The position numbers and the translations under genes were made by a program. Below the pieces are notes generated by a model. That model worked only from the letters and a program-made list of their open reading frames with translations, did no database searches and was not told the origin of the DNA. A stretch of DNA of 64,000 bases, taken from positions 4,797 through 68,796 of the forward strand of contig DASTMZ010000200.1 of assembly GCA_035713725.1 (NCBI GenBank), written 5' to 3'. The DNA is from DASQPR01 sp035713725 (GTDB lineage Bacteria; Actinomycetota; Actinomycetes; Mycobacteriales; Micromonosporaceae). This document shows, one piece after another, positions 44,537-53,011 of this stretch; position 1 is the stretch's first letter, and each line of letters opens with the position of its first letter.

Positions 44537-44571
44537 GGGTTATAGACGGATAACCCTATTCGGGTTATAAC
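44537..44571. promoter_or_regulatory. divergent promoter with three GGGTTAT half-sites
   Basis: GGGTTAT lies at 44537-44543 (+), 44550-44556 (inverted) and 44562-44568 (+). On the plus strand TAGACG (44543-44548) and TATAAC (44566-44571), 17 apart, form a promoter for the RHH/Clp-N gene. On the minus strand TATAAC (44544-44539) is a good -10 for the GNAT gene. The half-sites cover both, so one protein could control both genes. Confidence 0.65.
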
Positions 44572-44600
44572 GGGCTCGAGCATTCACGAAGGAGTGGGAG

Positions 44601-45401
44601 ATGCCGAAGATCAATGTTTACGTACCCGATGATCTGGGTGATGGGCTGAAGGCCGCGGACCTGCCGGTATCCGCGATCTGTCAACGAGCGCTCGAGCAGG
44701 CGCTGCGACGGATCACCGCGATCCGTCAGGCGACCGTTGACCACGTCGACGATGCCGCGTTCGCGGCTCGGCTACCGAACTTCACGGATCGCGCTCGCAC
44801 CGTTCTCCGGCTCGGAATCGACCGCGGTCGGGCCGCGGGCTCGCCGGTTGGCACTGGCGATCTGCTCGCCGGTCTGATCGAGGAGGGCGCCGGCCTCGGA
44901 CTGGCCGTGCTTGACGCGATGGAGATCATCCCGGAGCAGATCGTTCGTGACCTCGAGCGGCCCGCCGCGACCGAGCCGGCCACCGCAGCGACGACCGCTG
45001 GCGAGACGTCGCGCGGGGGAGGACTCGCGGCGGCAGGCGAGCGGCACTTGAGCACGGCGGCGTCGAACGCGCTCGAGTCGGCCATGTCCGAGTCGATCGG
45101 TCTCGGCCACCATTACATCGGCACCGAGCACGTGCTGCTCGGGCTCATCGCCGAGGCGGACGGCCAGGCCGGCCAGGTGCTGCGCGCGCGAGGTGTGGAC
45201 CTGCGCACCGCGCGGCGCGCGGTCTCCGCGGCACTCGCGGGGCTGAGCCAGCGGTCCAGGGCCCAACGAGCACAACCGCCCGCCAGCGACCTGTCGTCGA
45301 TGGTGACCGCCGCGGTGCGTCGCGAGGTGCAGCCACTCTTGGCGCGCATCGAGCGGCTCGAACGCAGCGACGGGACCAGTCAGGCGGCCGGTAGGACGTA
45401 G
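44601..45401 (+). CDS. ribbon-helix-helix / Clp N-terminal domain fusion protein
   Basis: The 266-residue protein begins with a ribbon-helix-helix-like DNA-binding segment (residues 1-42, MPKINVYVPDDLGDGLKAAD then AICQRALEQALRRI). Two Clp-N (Clp R) repeats follow: one at about 60-115 (FTDRARTVLRLGIDRG...VGTGDLLAGLIEE) and a better-conserved one at about 148-212 (SNALESAMSESIGLGHHYIGTEHVLLGLI). No AAA+ ATPase domain is present. A C-terminal helix ends the protein. Clp-N domains bind substrates or adaptors of the ClpC protease, so it may be a regulator reading protease load. ATG 44601 has GAAGGAG upstream. Similar proteins occur in actinomycetes; I know of no defined function. Confidence 0.82.
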   Translation: MPKINVYVPDDLGDGLKAADLPVSAICQRALEQALRRITAIRQATVDHVDDAAFAARLPNFTDRARTVLRLGIDRGRAAGSPVGTGDLLAGLIEEGAGLGLAVLDAMEIIPEQIVRDLERPAATEPATAATTAGETSRGGGLAAAGERHLSTAASNALESAMSESIGLGHHYIGTEHVLLGLIAEADGQAGQVLRARGVDLRTARRAVSAALAGLSQRSRAQRAQPPASDLSSMVTAAVRREVQPLLARIERLERSDGTSQAAGRT

Positions 45402-46153
45402 AGCAGCGTGGTCGCCAGCATCGACAGCGTCGCGCCGACGATGGTCAGGCCGCGTGCCAGCCGACGCGAGTCGCGCGCCGACCGACGTTGGCGAAGGCGA
45501 ACCTCGTCGGGACTGTCCCGCGTGACGATCGTCGGCCCGTGCCCGGCCGCGACCAGCATGACGTACGGTCCACGCTGGACGGTCGCACCGAGCACGTACG
45601 CCCGCCGGCCGGCCGGCACCCGTACCTCGGTGAGGCGCAGCGACTCGTACCCCCGCACATCCATGTACGCGTGCGCCGGCACGCACTCGGGCATCGTCTC
45701 GACCGTTTCGGGACGGTAGATCTCCAGTGCCACGTCGACGATCGGGATGTCGTGCCGCGTCGGCGGCGACTCCGCAAGGTGTGGGTCCAGCAGTGCGCTG
45801 CCGGTCGGATCTGCGATCGCCGCCGGCGACGGTGCCACCGAACGCCACAGGCTGTCCTCGCCGATCGACTCCTCGGACAGCCGTCGTGACGGGACGCGGA
45901 TCAGTTCGGCGGCGTACCACGCGCAGTCCTCGCCAGTGATCGGCGCGACGTACCGCCCACCCGGTCCGTACGCCGTGGTGGCGATCGCCGCGCGCCGCCG
46001 CGCCGTCCCGTCCCACGAGCCGATCGGCGTGAGCGTCGTACGCGCCACCACACGATGGTCGTGCAACGCAAACACGCCAAGGGTGAGCGCCGTGATGCCG
46101 GCGAGCAGGCATGCGCCGCCGACGAGTTCGATCACGACGACGAACGTGAGCAC
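45380..46153 (-). CDS. GIDE-domain-like membrane protein
   Basis: About 257 residues from GTG 46153. A membrane helix at about 3-28 is followed by a cytoplasmic domain with VAPITGEDCAWYAAELIRV...DSLWRS...AIADPTGSALLDP, which resembles the GIDE domain of bacterial and mitochondrial membrane proteins (a cysteine-tryptophan-tyrosine block, then a D-GSALLDP block). A second helix lies at the C-terminus (GLTIVGATLSMLATTLLYVL). Start choice is weak; GGAGGT lies 21 bases upstream. Its 3' end overlaps the RHH/Clp-N gene by 22 bases. Role unknown. Confidence 0.6.
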   Translation of the reverse strand: MLTFVVVIELVGGACLLAGITALTLGVFALHDHRVVARTTLTPIGSWDGTARRRAAIATTAYGPGGRYVAPITGEDCAWYAAELIRVPSRRLSEESIGEDSLWRSVAPSPAAIADPTGSALLDPHLAESPPTRHDIPIVDVALEIYRPETVETMPECVPAHAYMDVRGYESLRLTEVRVPAGRRAYVLGATVQRGPYVMLVAAGHGPTIVTRDSPDEVRLRQRRSARDSRRLARGLTIVGATLSMLATTLLYVLPAA

Positions 46154-46668
46154 GCGGACACCGTACGGCGTGCGACCTCCGCCGTCGATGGTTGCGCCGA
46201 AAACGCTATCCGAACGAGCTTCACGCCGTAACGCGATCGACACGGCCGGCACCGGCTCATTGCGGATCGGGCCGATGGCCGCGTCGCGACGCCTTTCTCG
46301 TGGCCCGCATCGAGCGCCGACGCTGGTCAGACCGAGGGCGAGCCGACGCGACTCGCGCGCCGATCGGCACTGGCGACCGACGATCGCGGGCACGGTGACT
46401 ATCCCGCGACCGAGCGCGGCGCCGGACGACCAGATCCTTGGAGCATCCGGGCAGACGCCGTTCGACCATCGCCGTCCTACGCGGCCCGTAGGTTCGCGGT
46501 GTCGCTTCTGGCCCGTAGCAGTCGTGTAAGGAGCTGATGAGCTAGGGTTCGCTGGTGCCGATTCCCGTGCCGGGCGGTGGCCAACGCGGGCGTCACGCCG
46601 GCAATGCGCGCGAGCGACGAGGCTCTGCCCCGCAGACGGCGCACAGTGGTCGGCGATAGGTTGGGATC
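46154..46668. other. intergenic region with a decayed duplicate of the GIDE-like gene 3' end
   Basis: Bases of about 46310-46375 match the 3' end of the neighbouring gene (about 45440-45500, same orientation) with roughly 84 per cent identity over 63 bases, extending further with small gaps. It has no complete frame. The rest of the gap (515 bases) should hold the lutA promoter; TAGGTT at 46657-46662 sits six bases before the lutA GTG. Confidence 0.55.
46315..46375 (-). pseudogene. fragment homologous to the 3' end of the GIDE-like gene
   Basis: On the minus strand the segment would encode RQCRSARESRRLALGLTSVGA, against RQRRSARDSRRLARGLTIVGA in the intact gene. There is no start, and the membrane helix that follows in the intact gene is disrupted. 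It looks like the remains of a tandem duplicate. Confidence 0.6.
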
Positions 46669-47385
46669 GTGCGGGTCGCGCTGTTCATCACGTGCTTCAA
46701 CGACACGCTGTTTCCGAACGTCGGGAAGGCGACCGTCGCGGTGCTCGACCGGTTGGGCGTCGACGTCGACTTCCCGGCGGCGCAGACCTGTTGTGGCCAG
46801 ATGCACTTCAATTCCGGGTACCGCGACGCGTGCGTACCGCTGGTCCGGCACTTCGCGGCGGCGTTTCGCGGGTACGACGCCGTGGTCACGCCGTCGGCGT
46901 CCTGCGCCGCGATGGTGCGCCACCACCATCGAGTCGTCGACGCGGCCGCCGCCGACGCCACGCCGCCGGTCTACGAGCTGTCCGAGTTCCTGGTGGACCG
47001 GCTCGCGACCACCGATGTCGGCGCCTACTTCCCGCACACCGTGACGTTCCACGCGACCTGCCATTCGCAGCGGCTGTTGGGCATCGGCGACCGCCCGTCC
47101 CGGTTGCTCGCCGCGGTGGAGGGCCTGAGCGTCGTTCCGCTCGCGCGACCGGCCGAGTGTTGTGGTTTCGGCGGTACGTTCTCGGTGAAGAATCCGGACA
47201 CGTCGGTGGCGATGGGCGACGACAAGGTCGACGACATCCTCGCGACCGGTGCCGACGTGTTGGCGAGCGCCGACACGTCGTGCCTGATGCACATCGGTGG
47301 CCTGCTGTCGCGGCGTGGCCCCGGCCGGTCCGGACCACCGGTACGCGTCGTGCATCTTGCCGAGATCCTGGCGGCGACGCGGTGA
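46669..47385 (+). CDS. lutA: lactate utilisation protein A (Fe-S oxidoreductase subunit)
   Basis: The 238-residue protein carries two CCG domains: CCGQMHFNSGYRDA (about 41-54) and CCGFGGTFSVKNPDTS (about 164-179), as in LutA/LldE. With LutB and LutC it oxidises L-lactate to pyruvate in place of a flavin lactate dehydrogenase. GTG at 46669 follows TAGGTT by six bases, so the message may be leaderless. Its TGA overlaps the lutB GTG. Confidence 0.93.
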   Translation: MRVALFITCFNDTLFPNVGKATVAVLDRLGVDVDFPAAQTCCGQMHFNSGYRDACVPLVRHFAAAFRGYDAVVTPSASCAAMVRHHHRVVDAAAADATPPVYELSEFLVDRLATTDVGAYFPHTVTFHATCHSQRLLGIGDRPSRLLAAVEGLSVVPLARPAECCGFGGTFSVKNPDTSVAMGDDKVDDILATGADVLASADTSCLMHIGGLLSRRGPGRSGPPVRVVHLAEILAATR

Positions 47386-48857
47386 CCGCGCCCACCGCCG
47401 TCGGCCGGCCGCCGACGCCGACGTTTCTCGGCATGCCGGCGTTTCCGGTCGCGGCGCGCGCCGCGCTCGGCGATCGCCAGCTGCGCGACAACCTCGGCCG
47501 CGCCACCAACACGATCCGTGACAAGCGGCTGCGCGCGATCGCGGAGATGCCCGACTGGGCGCAGCTGCGGCACGCCGGCGCCGCGATCAAGGACGATGTG
47601 CTCGGTCGTCTGCCGGAACTATTGGAACAGCTGGAATCGAACGTGACCGCGGCGGGCGGCGTCGTGCACTGGGCGCGCGATGCGGCCGAGGCGAACGCGA
47701 TCGTCGCCGGCATCGCACGAACGCACGGCATCCGCGAGGTCGTCAAGGTGAAGTCGATGGCGACCCAGGAGATCGAGCTGAACGCGGCGCTCGAACGCGA
47801 CGGTGTCGATGTGTGGGAGACCGATCTTGCCGAGCTGATCGTTCAGCTCGGTCACGATCTGCCGAGCCACATCCTGGTGCCGGCGATCCACCGCAATCGC
47901 GGCGAGATCCGCGAGATCTTCGCACGCGAAATGAGTGCCGCCGGCCGACCGGCGCCGCCGGACCTGTCCGACGATCCGGCCGCCCTCGCCGAGGCGGCGC
48001 GTTTGCACCTGCGCGAGAAGTTCCTGCGCGCGGAGATGGCGGTGTCCGGCGGAAACTTTGCGGTCGCCGACACGGGTACGGTCGTCGTTCTCGAGTCGGA
48101 GGGCAACGGGCGGATGTGTCTCACGTTGCCACGGGTCCTCGTGACCGTGCTCGGCATCGAGAAGCTCGTGCCGACGTGGGCGGATCTCGAGGTGTTCCTG
48201 CAATTGCTGCCGCGGTCGTCGACGGCCGAGCGGATGAACCCGTACACGTCGATGTGGACCGGTGTCACGGCCGGCGACGGACCGCAGGAGTTCCACCTCG
48301 TACTGCTGGACAACGGACGCACCGACACGCTCGCGGACACCGTCGGGCGGCAGGCGCTGCGGTGCATCCGATGCTCCGCCTGTCTGAACGTGTGCCCGGT
48401 TTATGCGCGTACCGGTGGCAAGGCGTACGGTTCGCCCTACCCCGGCCCGATCGGCGCGATCCTCACGCCGCAACTGCGCGGCATCTACCGGCATCCGGTC
48501 GACGAGCAGACCGCGTCGCTGCCGTTCGCGTCCAGCCTCTGCGGCGCGTGCTACGAGGTGTGTCCCGTCGAGATCAACATCCCGGACGTGTTGGTGCATC
48601 TGCGCGCCAAGGTTGTCGAGGGGCACCGCGGTCACCTCGCGGAGCGGGCGGTGTTCGCGGTCGCCGGCGCCACGTTCGCCAAGCCCGGACGCCTCTCGGC
48701 CGCGCAACGGATCGGTGGCGGACTGCTCGGGCGGCGCACCCGGTTGCGGCTGCGCGGCCCGGGTTGGGTCGGGGCCTGGTTCGGCGCACGCGACATGAGC
48801 CCGCCCGCGCGCGAGTCGTTCCGTACGTGGTGGAGGCGGAACCGTGACCGGGGCTGA
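47382..48857 (+). CDS. lutB: lactate utilisation protein B (4Fe-4S protein)
   Basis: The 491-residue protein has the LutB/LldF domain (VVKVKSMATQEIELNAALERDGVDVWETDLAE) and two ferredoxin-like clusters, CIRCSACLNVCPVYARTGG (about 328-346) and CGACYEVCPVEINIPD (about 387-402). It is the electron-carrying subunit of the lactate oxidase complex. Its stop overlaps the lutC GTG by 14 bases. Confidence 0.94.
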   Translation: MTAPTAVGRPPTPTFLGMPAFPVAARAALGDRQLRDNLGRATNTIRDKRLRAIAEMPDWAQLRHAGAAIKDDVLGRLPELLEQLESNVTAAGGVVHWARDAAEANAIVAGIARTHGIREVVKVKSMATQEIELNAALERDGVDVWETDLAELIVQLGHDLPSHILVPAIHRNRGEIREIFAREMSAAGRPAPPDLSDDPAALAEAARLHLREKFLRAEMAVSGGNFAVADTGTVVVLESEGNGRMCLTLPRVLVTVLGIEKLVPTWADLEVFLQLLPRSSTAERMNPYTSMWTGVTAGDGPQEFHLVLLDNGRTDTLADTVGRQALRCIRCSACLNVCPVYARTGGKAYGSPYPGPIGAILTPQLRGIYRHPVDEQTASLPFASSLCGACYEVCPVEINIPDVLVHLRAKVVEGHRGHLAERAVFAVAGATFAKPGRLSAAQRIGGGLLGRRTRLRLRGPGWVGAWFGARDMSPPARESFRTWWRRNRDRG

Positions 48858-49488
48858 GACGCGTCTCCCGAGCGCGAAGGACGAGATCCTGGCCAGCATC
48901 CGCGACGCGCTCGCCGACGCGCCGACGCCACCGGCGACCCCGCGGGCATACGACCGCGAACCCGATCCGGCCGTCGACGTCGTCGCGCTGTTCGCCGAGC
49001 GAGCCGGTGACTATCGGGCGACCGTGCAGGTCGTACCGGTCGATGGTGTGGCCGACGCCGTCGGTGGCGCGCTGCGATCGCATGGTGCGCGGCGGATCGT
49101 CGTACCCCCGGAGTTTCCGGAGCGGTGGCTCGACGGAGCCGACGGCATCGAATGGCTGCGTGACGACCCGCCGCTCGCGGTCGCGGACTTGGACGCCGCG
49201 GACGGCGTGGTCACCACCGCGGCGCTGGCGATCGCGCTGACCGGCACAATCGTGTTGGACGCGGCGGCCGGGCAGGGTCGGCGAGCCCTGTCGCTGCTGC
49301 CGGACCTGCACGTCTGCGTGGTGCGCGCCGATCAGATCGCGGCAAATGTGCCGGCCGCGATCGCGCGCATCGACCCCGGACGACCACTGACCTGGATCAG
49401 CGGCCCATCGGCGACCAGCGACATCGAACTCAACCGCGTCGAGGGTGTGCACGGTCCGCGGAACCTGCACGTCATCGTCGTTCGCTGA
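48844..49488 (+). CDS. lutC: lactate utilisation protein C
   Basis: The 214-residue LUD-domain protein ends with the family pattern DQIAANVPAAIARIDPGRPLTWISGPSATSDIELNRVEGVHGPRNLHVIVV. It completes lutABC. The frame begins at GTG 48844 inside the lutB end. No GntR-type LutR or LldR regulator or lactate permease gene is next to it. Confidence 0.92.
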   Translation: MTGAETRLPSAKDEILASIRDALADAPTPPATPRAYDREPDPAVDVVALFAERAGDYRATVQVVPVDGVADAVGGALRSHGARRIVVPPEFPERWLDGADGIEWLRDDPPLAVADLDAADGVVTTAALAIALTGTIVLDAAAGQGRRALSLLPDLHVCVVRADQIAANVPAAIARIDPGRPLTWISGPSATSDIELNRVEGVHGPRNLHVIVVR

Positions 49489-49554
49489 ACCGCGAACGCG
49501 CCACCGTGTCCGGCGCTTCTACCGATCGCGACAGATCCGCGGTGCAATGGACGC

Positions 49555-50151
49555 ATGGCGCCGTGGCGTGCCATCGTCGTGGTCTGCGCATCGCTCGCGG
49601 CCGCGACGGTGCTCGGAGTGTCAGCGTGTGGCACCGAACGGGTGCCCGCCGCCGAGATCGGTCAGGCGACGCCCGCGGACGCGGTGATCTGCGACGGCGT
49701 TGACGCGCGGGCAACGGTGCGCGCGCTGTTCGCGCGGATCGACACCGGGCGAGCCATCGATCTGGCCACGTATTTCGTCGCCGCGCCCCAGTTCGTCGGT
49801 TGGTACGACCCAGATGCCGGCGAGGTCACGGCGGTGCCCGAGGCCGAGAACAGTGACGACACCAAGAGCGGTGACGACGCAGCGATCGGCGGTGCGTGGG
49901 ATGCGAGCGTGCGTGTCGCACCGACGCTCGATGCGGTCCAGGCGCGGCTCGACTATCTCGCCGATCGCATCAGCATCACGCTCGTGACATTCCACGACGA
50001 CGGATTCCGACCGAGGGTGTCCGGAGACTTGTTCACGTTTACCGCGCGTGTGCAGCCCGCACCAGTAGCGGCGATCGGTCCAGGTCGCGGGCACGGCGTC
50101 GTGGACTGCAACACCGGACTGATCAAGGCCTTCTCCATCGACCGCTGGTGA
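49555..50151 (+). CDS. hypothetical lipoprotein
   Basis: The 198 residues start with a signal peptide and lipobox (VVVCASLAAATVLGVSAC; lipid-modified Cys at about residue 25). The mature domain (DARATVRALFARIDTGRAIDLATYF..., with DGFRPRVSGDLFTFTARV near the end) recalls SnoaL/NTF2-like folds but no family is certain. It is monocistronic. The start ATG 49555 has no strong ribosome-binding site. Confidence 0.7.
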   Translation: MAPWRAIVVVCASLAAATVLGVSACGTERVPAAEIGQATPADAVICDGVDARATVRALFARIDTGRAIDLATYFVAAPQFVGWYDPDAGEVTAVPEAENSDDTKSGDDAAIGGAWDASVRVAPTLDAVQARLDYLADRISITLVTFHDDGFRPRVSGDLFTFTARVQPAPVAAIGPGRGHGVVDCNTGLIKAFSIDRW

Positions 50152-50205
50152 AGCGCCGTCGTTTGCCGGCCCGACATGCCGGGTACGCGGAAGTGAGGTA
50201 AGGGC

Positions 50206-50709
50206 CTACTTGTGGGATGCGCCGGCATCGGTCGTCGGACCGCCCACCGGATGCACCGGGATCGCGACCGTCACTGTCGTGCCGCCGTTGCTCGAGTCGA
50301 TGTCCAGGCGATCGCTCATCTGGCGCACCAGCCAGAGGCCGCGGCCGGTGAGCGCGTTCGTGCTCGACGCGCGTTCACCGGCGTGGATCGGGTCACGCAT
50401 GCCGTCACCGTGGTCGCTGACCTGGCAGTAGACGCAGCCGTCACGGCACCACAGCCACATCCATCCGGTGCCACCGCCGTGGCGCACCGCGTTGGTGGCG
50501 AGTTCGTTGGCGACCAGTACGAGATCGTTGAGCGGCCGGCCGGCTAGGCCGTAGCGCCGGCCTTCGACCGCGGCTGCGGCGCGAAGGCCGGCCAGGCTCG
50601 ACAGCTCGACCGGATAGCTGCGTGCGTCGGTCGGATGCGCGATGTGGCCGTGATCATCCGAGGCCACGGAACTACCGGTGGCCACGCGGCGTGTCCGACC
50701 GTCGCTCAT
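50206..50709 (-). CDS. HATPase_c-type ATP-binding protein (anti-sigma factor kinase-like)
   Basis: The 167-residue single domain has the N box NELATNAVRHG (about 65-75), the G1 box VSDHGDGM and G2 box GRGLWLVRQM. Such stand-alone domains in actinomycetes act as serine kinases or anti-sigma proteins of the RsbW type. No sigma-B-like gene or anti-anti-sigma gene is adjacent. ATG at 50709 with GGGGAAC is the best start; a longer open frame upstream is unsupported. Confidence 0.85.
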   Translation of the reverse strand: MSDGRTRRVATGSSVASDDHGHIAHPTDARSYPVELSSLAGLRAAAAVEGRRYGLAGRPLNDLVLVANELATNAVRHGGGTGWMWLWCRDGCVYCQVSDHGDGMRDPIHAGERASSTNALTGRGLWLVRQMSDRLDIDSSNGGTTVTVAIPVHPVGGPTTDAGASHK

Positions 50710-50873
50710 ACCCGTGTCGTTCCCCAGGCGCCACGCCGTCACGCATGCCCGCCGCCCCTGTTCGTCCAAAACTTGCCGGTAGCCCGATGCTGCCGGCGTC
50801 GGCACCGGTTCCGACGCACGATGACGCCCCACCGGTCAATACCACGATGGGGCGCCATCGGGTCGAAGTCGGG

Positions 50874-51170
50874 CTAGCCGGGCGGCGCCGGCGGCTCTTC
50901 GTACACGCGCCGCTCCGACTCGTACGCACGTGGTTCGGCAACCGTAGGTGGCAGCGGCTGGCCCGCCGGCCCGTACGACTGCCGTTGGGTCACGACGCGA
51001 CCGTTGCCCCGGCGGTTCCAGAATGCGAAGAACAAGATCACGCCCGCTGCGCCGGCCAGCATCAACACCCATCCGACCACGCGCAGGTCGAGCCCGGCGA
51101 TGTGCCAGTGCACCGCGAATGTCAGGATCGCGCCGAGCGCGACCAGGAAGATGCCTATTCCGATACCCAT
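50874..51170 (-). CDS. DUF6458-like small membrane protein
   Basis: The 98-residue protein has two membrane helices (MGIGIGIFLVALGAILTFAV and VVGWVLMLAGAAGVILFFAF) and a disordered Pro/Arg-rich tail. This fits the DUF6458 group of small actinomycete membrane proteins of unknown role. ATG at 51170 is chosen because it starts the conserved part. Confidence 0.7.
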   Translation of the reverse strand: MGIGIGIFLVALGAILTFAVHWHIAGLDLRVVGWVLMLAGAAGVILFFAFWNRRGNGRVVTQRQSYGPAGQPLPPTVAEPRAYESERRVYEEPPAPPG

Positions 51171-51244
51171 GCGCGCGGCATACCCGCTCACCCGTCACTC
51201 GAAACGCGGCCGCAACGTCCGTCACACAACGGACCACGCCCGAC

Positions 51245-51721
51245 TCACCGGACCGATTCCTCCGTAGCGGCGCCGGTGAGTTGGGGCCACGACATGGCGG
51301 ACAGGCGTGCGAGGCCACGGAGAAACGCCGACCGGTCGGTGCCCGGCATGGTGTCGAGCAGCCGCCGCTCGTACCCCCGGATCGCGGCCCGGGCCCGCAC
51401 GAAGGCGCGCCGCCCGGTGGGCGTGAGGGACAGCAGGTGGCCACGCCGGTCCGCCGGATCCTGGCCGCGGGCAATCAGGCGGCGCGCCTGCAGGTCGTCG
51501 AGAACCGCGATGATGCGGGTCTTGTCTGCGCCGATCGCGGCGGCGAGCGCGGCCTGTGTCCGAGCCGGCTCGTCGGCGAGCGCGGTCAGCACCACATACG
51601 ACCACATGGACAGCTGCTGGGCGTCGAGGATCCGCTGCTCGCCGGCGATCAATGCGCGACCGAGCGGCACGACCATCGCGGCGAGGTCGCGACGAGAGTC
51701 ATCGTCGCCACGGTCGGGCAT
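51245..51721 (-). CDS. MarR-family transcriptional regulator
   Basis: The 158-residue protein has the winged helix at about 48-108 (TQAALAAAIGADKTRIIAVLDDLQARRLIARGQDPADRRGHLLSLTPTG). It lies 3 bases after the TIGR03086 gene on the same strand, so both may share a transcript and the regulator may control it. No palindrome was identified. Confidence 0.88.
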   Translation of the reverse strand: MPDRGDDDSRRDLAAMVVPLGRALIAGEQRILDAQQLSMWSYVVLTALADEPARTQAALAAAIGADKTRIIAVLDDLQARRLIARGQDPADRRGHLLSLTPTGRRAFVRARAAIRGYERRLLDTMPGTDRSAFLRGLARLSAMSWPQLTGAATEESVR

Positions 51722-51724
51722 GGG

Positions 51725-52330
51725 TCACGTCGGCCAGGTCGGCGCGCGACCGAGCGCGGCGAGCGCGCGGTCGAGTGGAGCATCGGTGTCGGCGGCGGGA
51801 AGCGCCGGTCCGAACGCGAAGCCCGGCCCACGGCGAGCCGGGTCGGTCGGCACCCGTAGCGCTACGGTCAGCGCGGCGTCGAGAACGTCGTCGTCGATAG
51901 TCAGCGACACATCAATGGCTCGGGCGACGTCCCAGCTGTGCACGACATAGTCGATGAAGTGAAAGCTCATCGCGTCGCCTGCGGAGAACGAGCGCGCCGT
52001 GGTGAGCTCGGGCAACCAGATCTCGCGATCGGCGACGGCCTCGTCGGCGTACGCCCCGATCACCTCGCCGGCCGCGTCGGCGTATTCCGCGAACGGTTGG
52101 GACGACAGGGGTCGCGGCGCCCAGCTAGCCACCTCGGTGCGTCGTCCGCTAGCCGCGGCGGCGAACCCGCGGTGCTGGGCAATCATGTGCGCCAGCAGGT
52201 CGGCGAATGTCCAGTCGGCGCATGGCGTGGGCCGGCTCAGATCGTCCGTCGTCGCGTGCTGCACGACATCGTTGCTCATGTTGACTGCTCGCGCCTGCAG
52301 CGAGCGAATGCGCGACAGATCTGATGTCAC
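51725..52330 (-). CDS. TIGR03086-family (DinB-like) metal-binding protein
   Basis: The 201-residue protein has the opening DLSRPTPCADWTFADLLAHMIAQHRGFAAA and central DYVVHSWDVARAI, features of the TIGR03086/maleylpyruvate isomerase-like DinB superfamily (His residues form the metal site). Such proteins may use mycothiol as partner; the substrate is unknown. Start GTG 52330 lies six bases from GGAGGT; GTG 52333 is too close. Confidence 0.85.
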   Translation of the reverse strand: MTSDLSRIRSLQARAVNMSNDVVQHATTDDLSRPTPCADWTFADLLAHMIAQHRGFAAAASGRRTEVASWAPRPLSSQPFAEYADAAGEVIGAYADEAVADREIWLPELTTARSFSAGDAMSFHFIDYVVHSWDVARAIDVSLTIDDDVLDAALTVALRVPTDPARRGPGFAFGPALPAADTDAPLDRALAALGRAPTWPT

Positions 52331-52420
52331 CACACAACCTCCGCGACGGTGGGTACCACACCGGCAATCGTACGCTTGCGCAGACGATCTGCGAGTGCCT
52401 ACCGTCGACCGTACCGGGGG

Positions 52421-52687
52421 TCAGCGCAACGGCGGCGGCGGTGGCGCGGGCGGGTTCCCGCCGCCGCGAGCGAGCCGGACGCTGATGACGACGAGATCCA
52501 CGACGGCCATCGCGCCGACCACGAAGAGCGCGAATGCCAGCGGCTCGAAAGACATCATCCACATGAGCACGCCGCCGGCCACGCAGATCACTACACCGAG
52601 GATGGCGAGCGCGAGCCGCAAGCGCAGCGCGCTATACGGCCGCTCGAACGTGCCTCGAGCGCCCCGTGGCTGCGGGCCGATCGGCAT
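52421..52687 (-). CDS. DUF6343-like small membrane protein
   Basis: The 88-residue protein has the segment PYSALRLRLALAILGVVICVAGGVL followed by a second helix, and a Pro-rich end. This matches small DUF6343-like actinomycete proteins. ATG at 52687 follows GTGAGGGA. The frame is open upstream, with a repeated QPQVGRQPQVAWQPP sequence, so a longer form cannot be excluded. Confidence 0.6.
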   Translation of the reverse strand: MPIGPQPRGARGTFERPYSALRLRLALAILGVVICVAGGVLMWMMSFEPLAFALFVVGAMAVVDLVVISVRLARGGGNPPAPPPPPLR

Positions 52688-53011
52688 TCCCTCACCCCCA
52701 TCGGATGCGCGGTGCGTGTCCGGCGGAGCCGGCGGCTGCCATGCAACCTGCGGCTGGCGCCCGACCTGCGGTTGGCGCGTAAGGCGCACCAGGGATAAGC
52801 ACATCACGTTCCGAGGTGTCCATCGGGTCACCCCCATGGATTGCGCCACGCGCGGCCGCACCAGAATGAGGCGCTGGTCACCGAACTTCCCCGGATCGGA
52901 CTGTCCTACCCGCGATCAGCACGGGCCAACCCCAGATGCGCGGACCTCATTCGCCCCTCGCAGCGCATACGCCGTCGTTGTGTCGGCAGCGGCGCACGCC
53001 GCCGACGTGAG
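52688..53011. other. intergenic region upstream of the DUF6343-like gene
   Basis: This 324-base gap contains a possible N-terminal extension of the small membrane protein (bases 52688-52861), with a short duplicated Arg-Gln-Pro-Gln-Val coding unit. No promoter, terminator or RNA gene was recognised. Confidence 0.3.

Noticed and set aside
46477..47355. Open frame of 292 codons on the minus strand at lutA
   Set aside because: It is antisense to lutA, which carries both CCG motifs; no family motif is seen in it.
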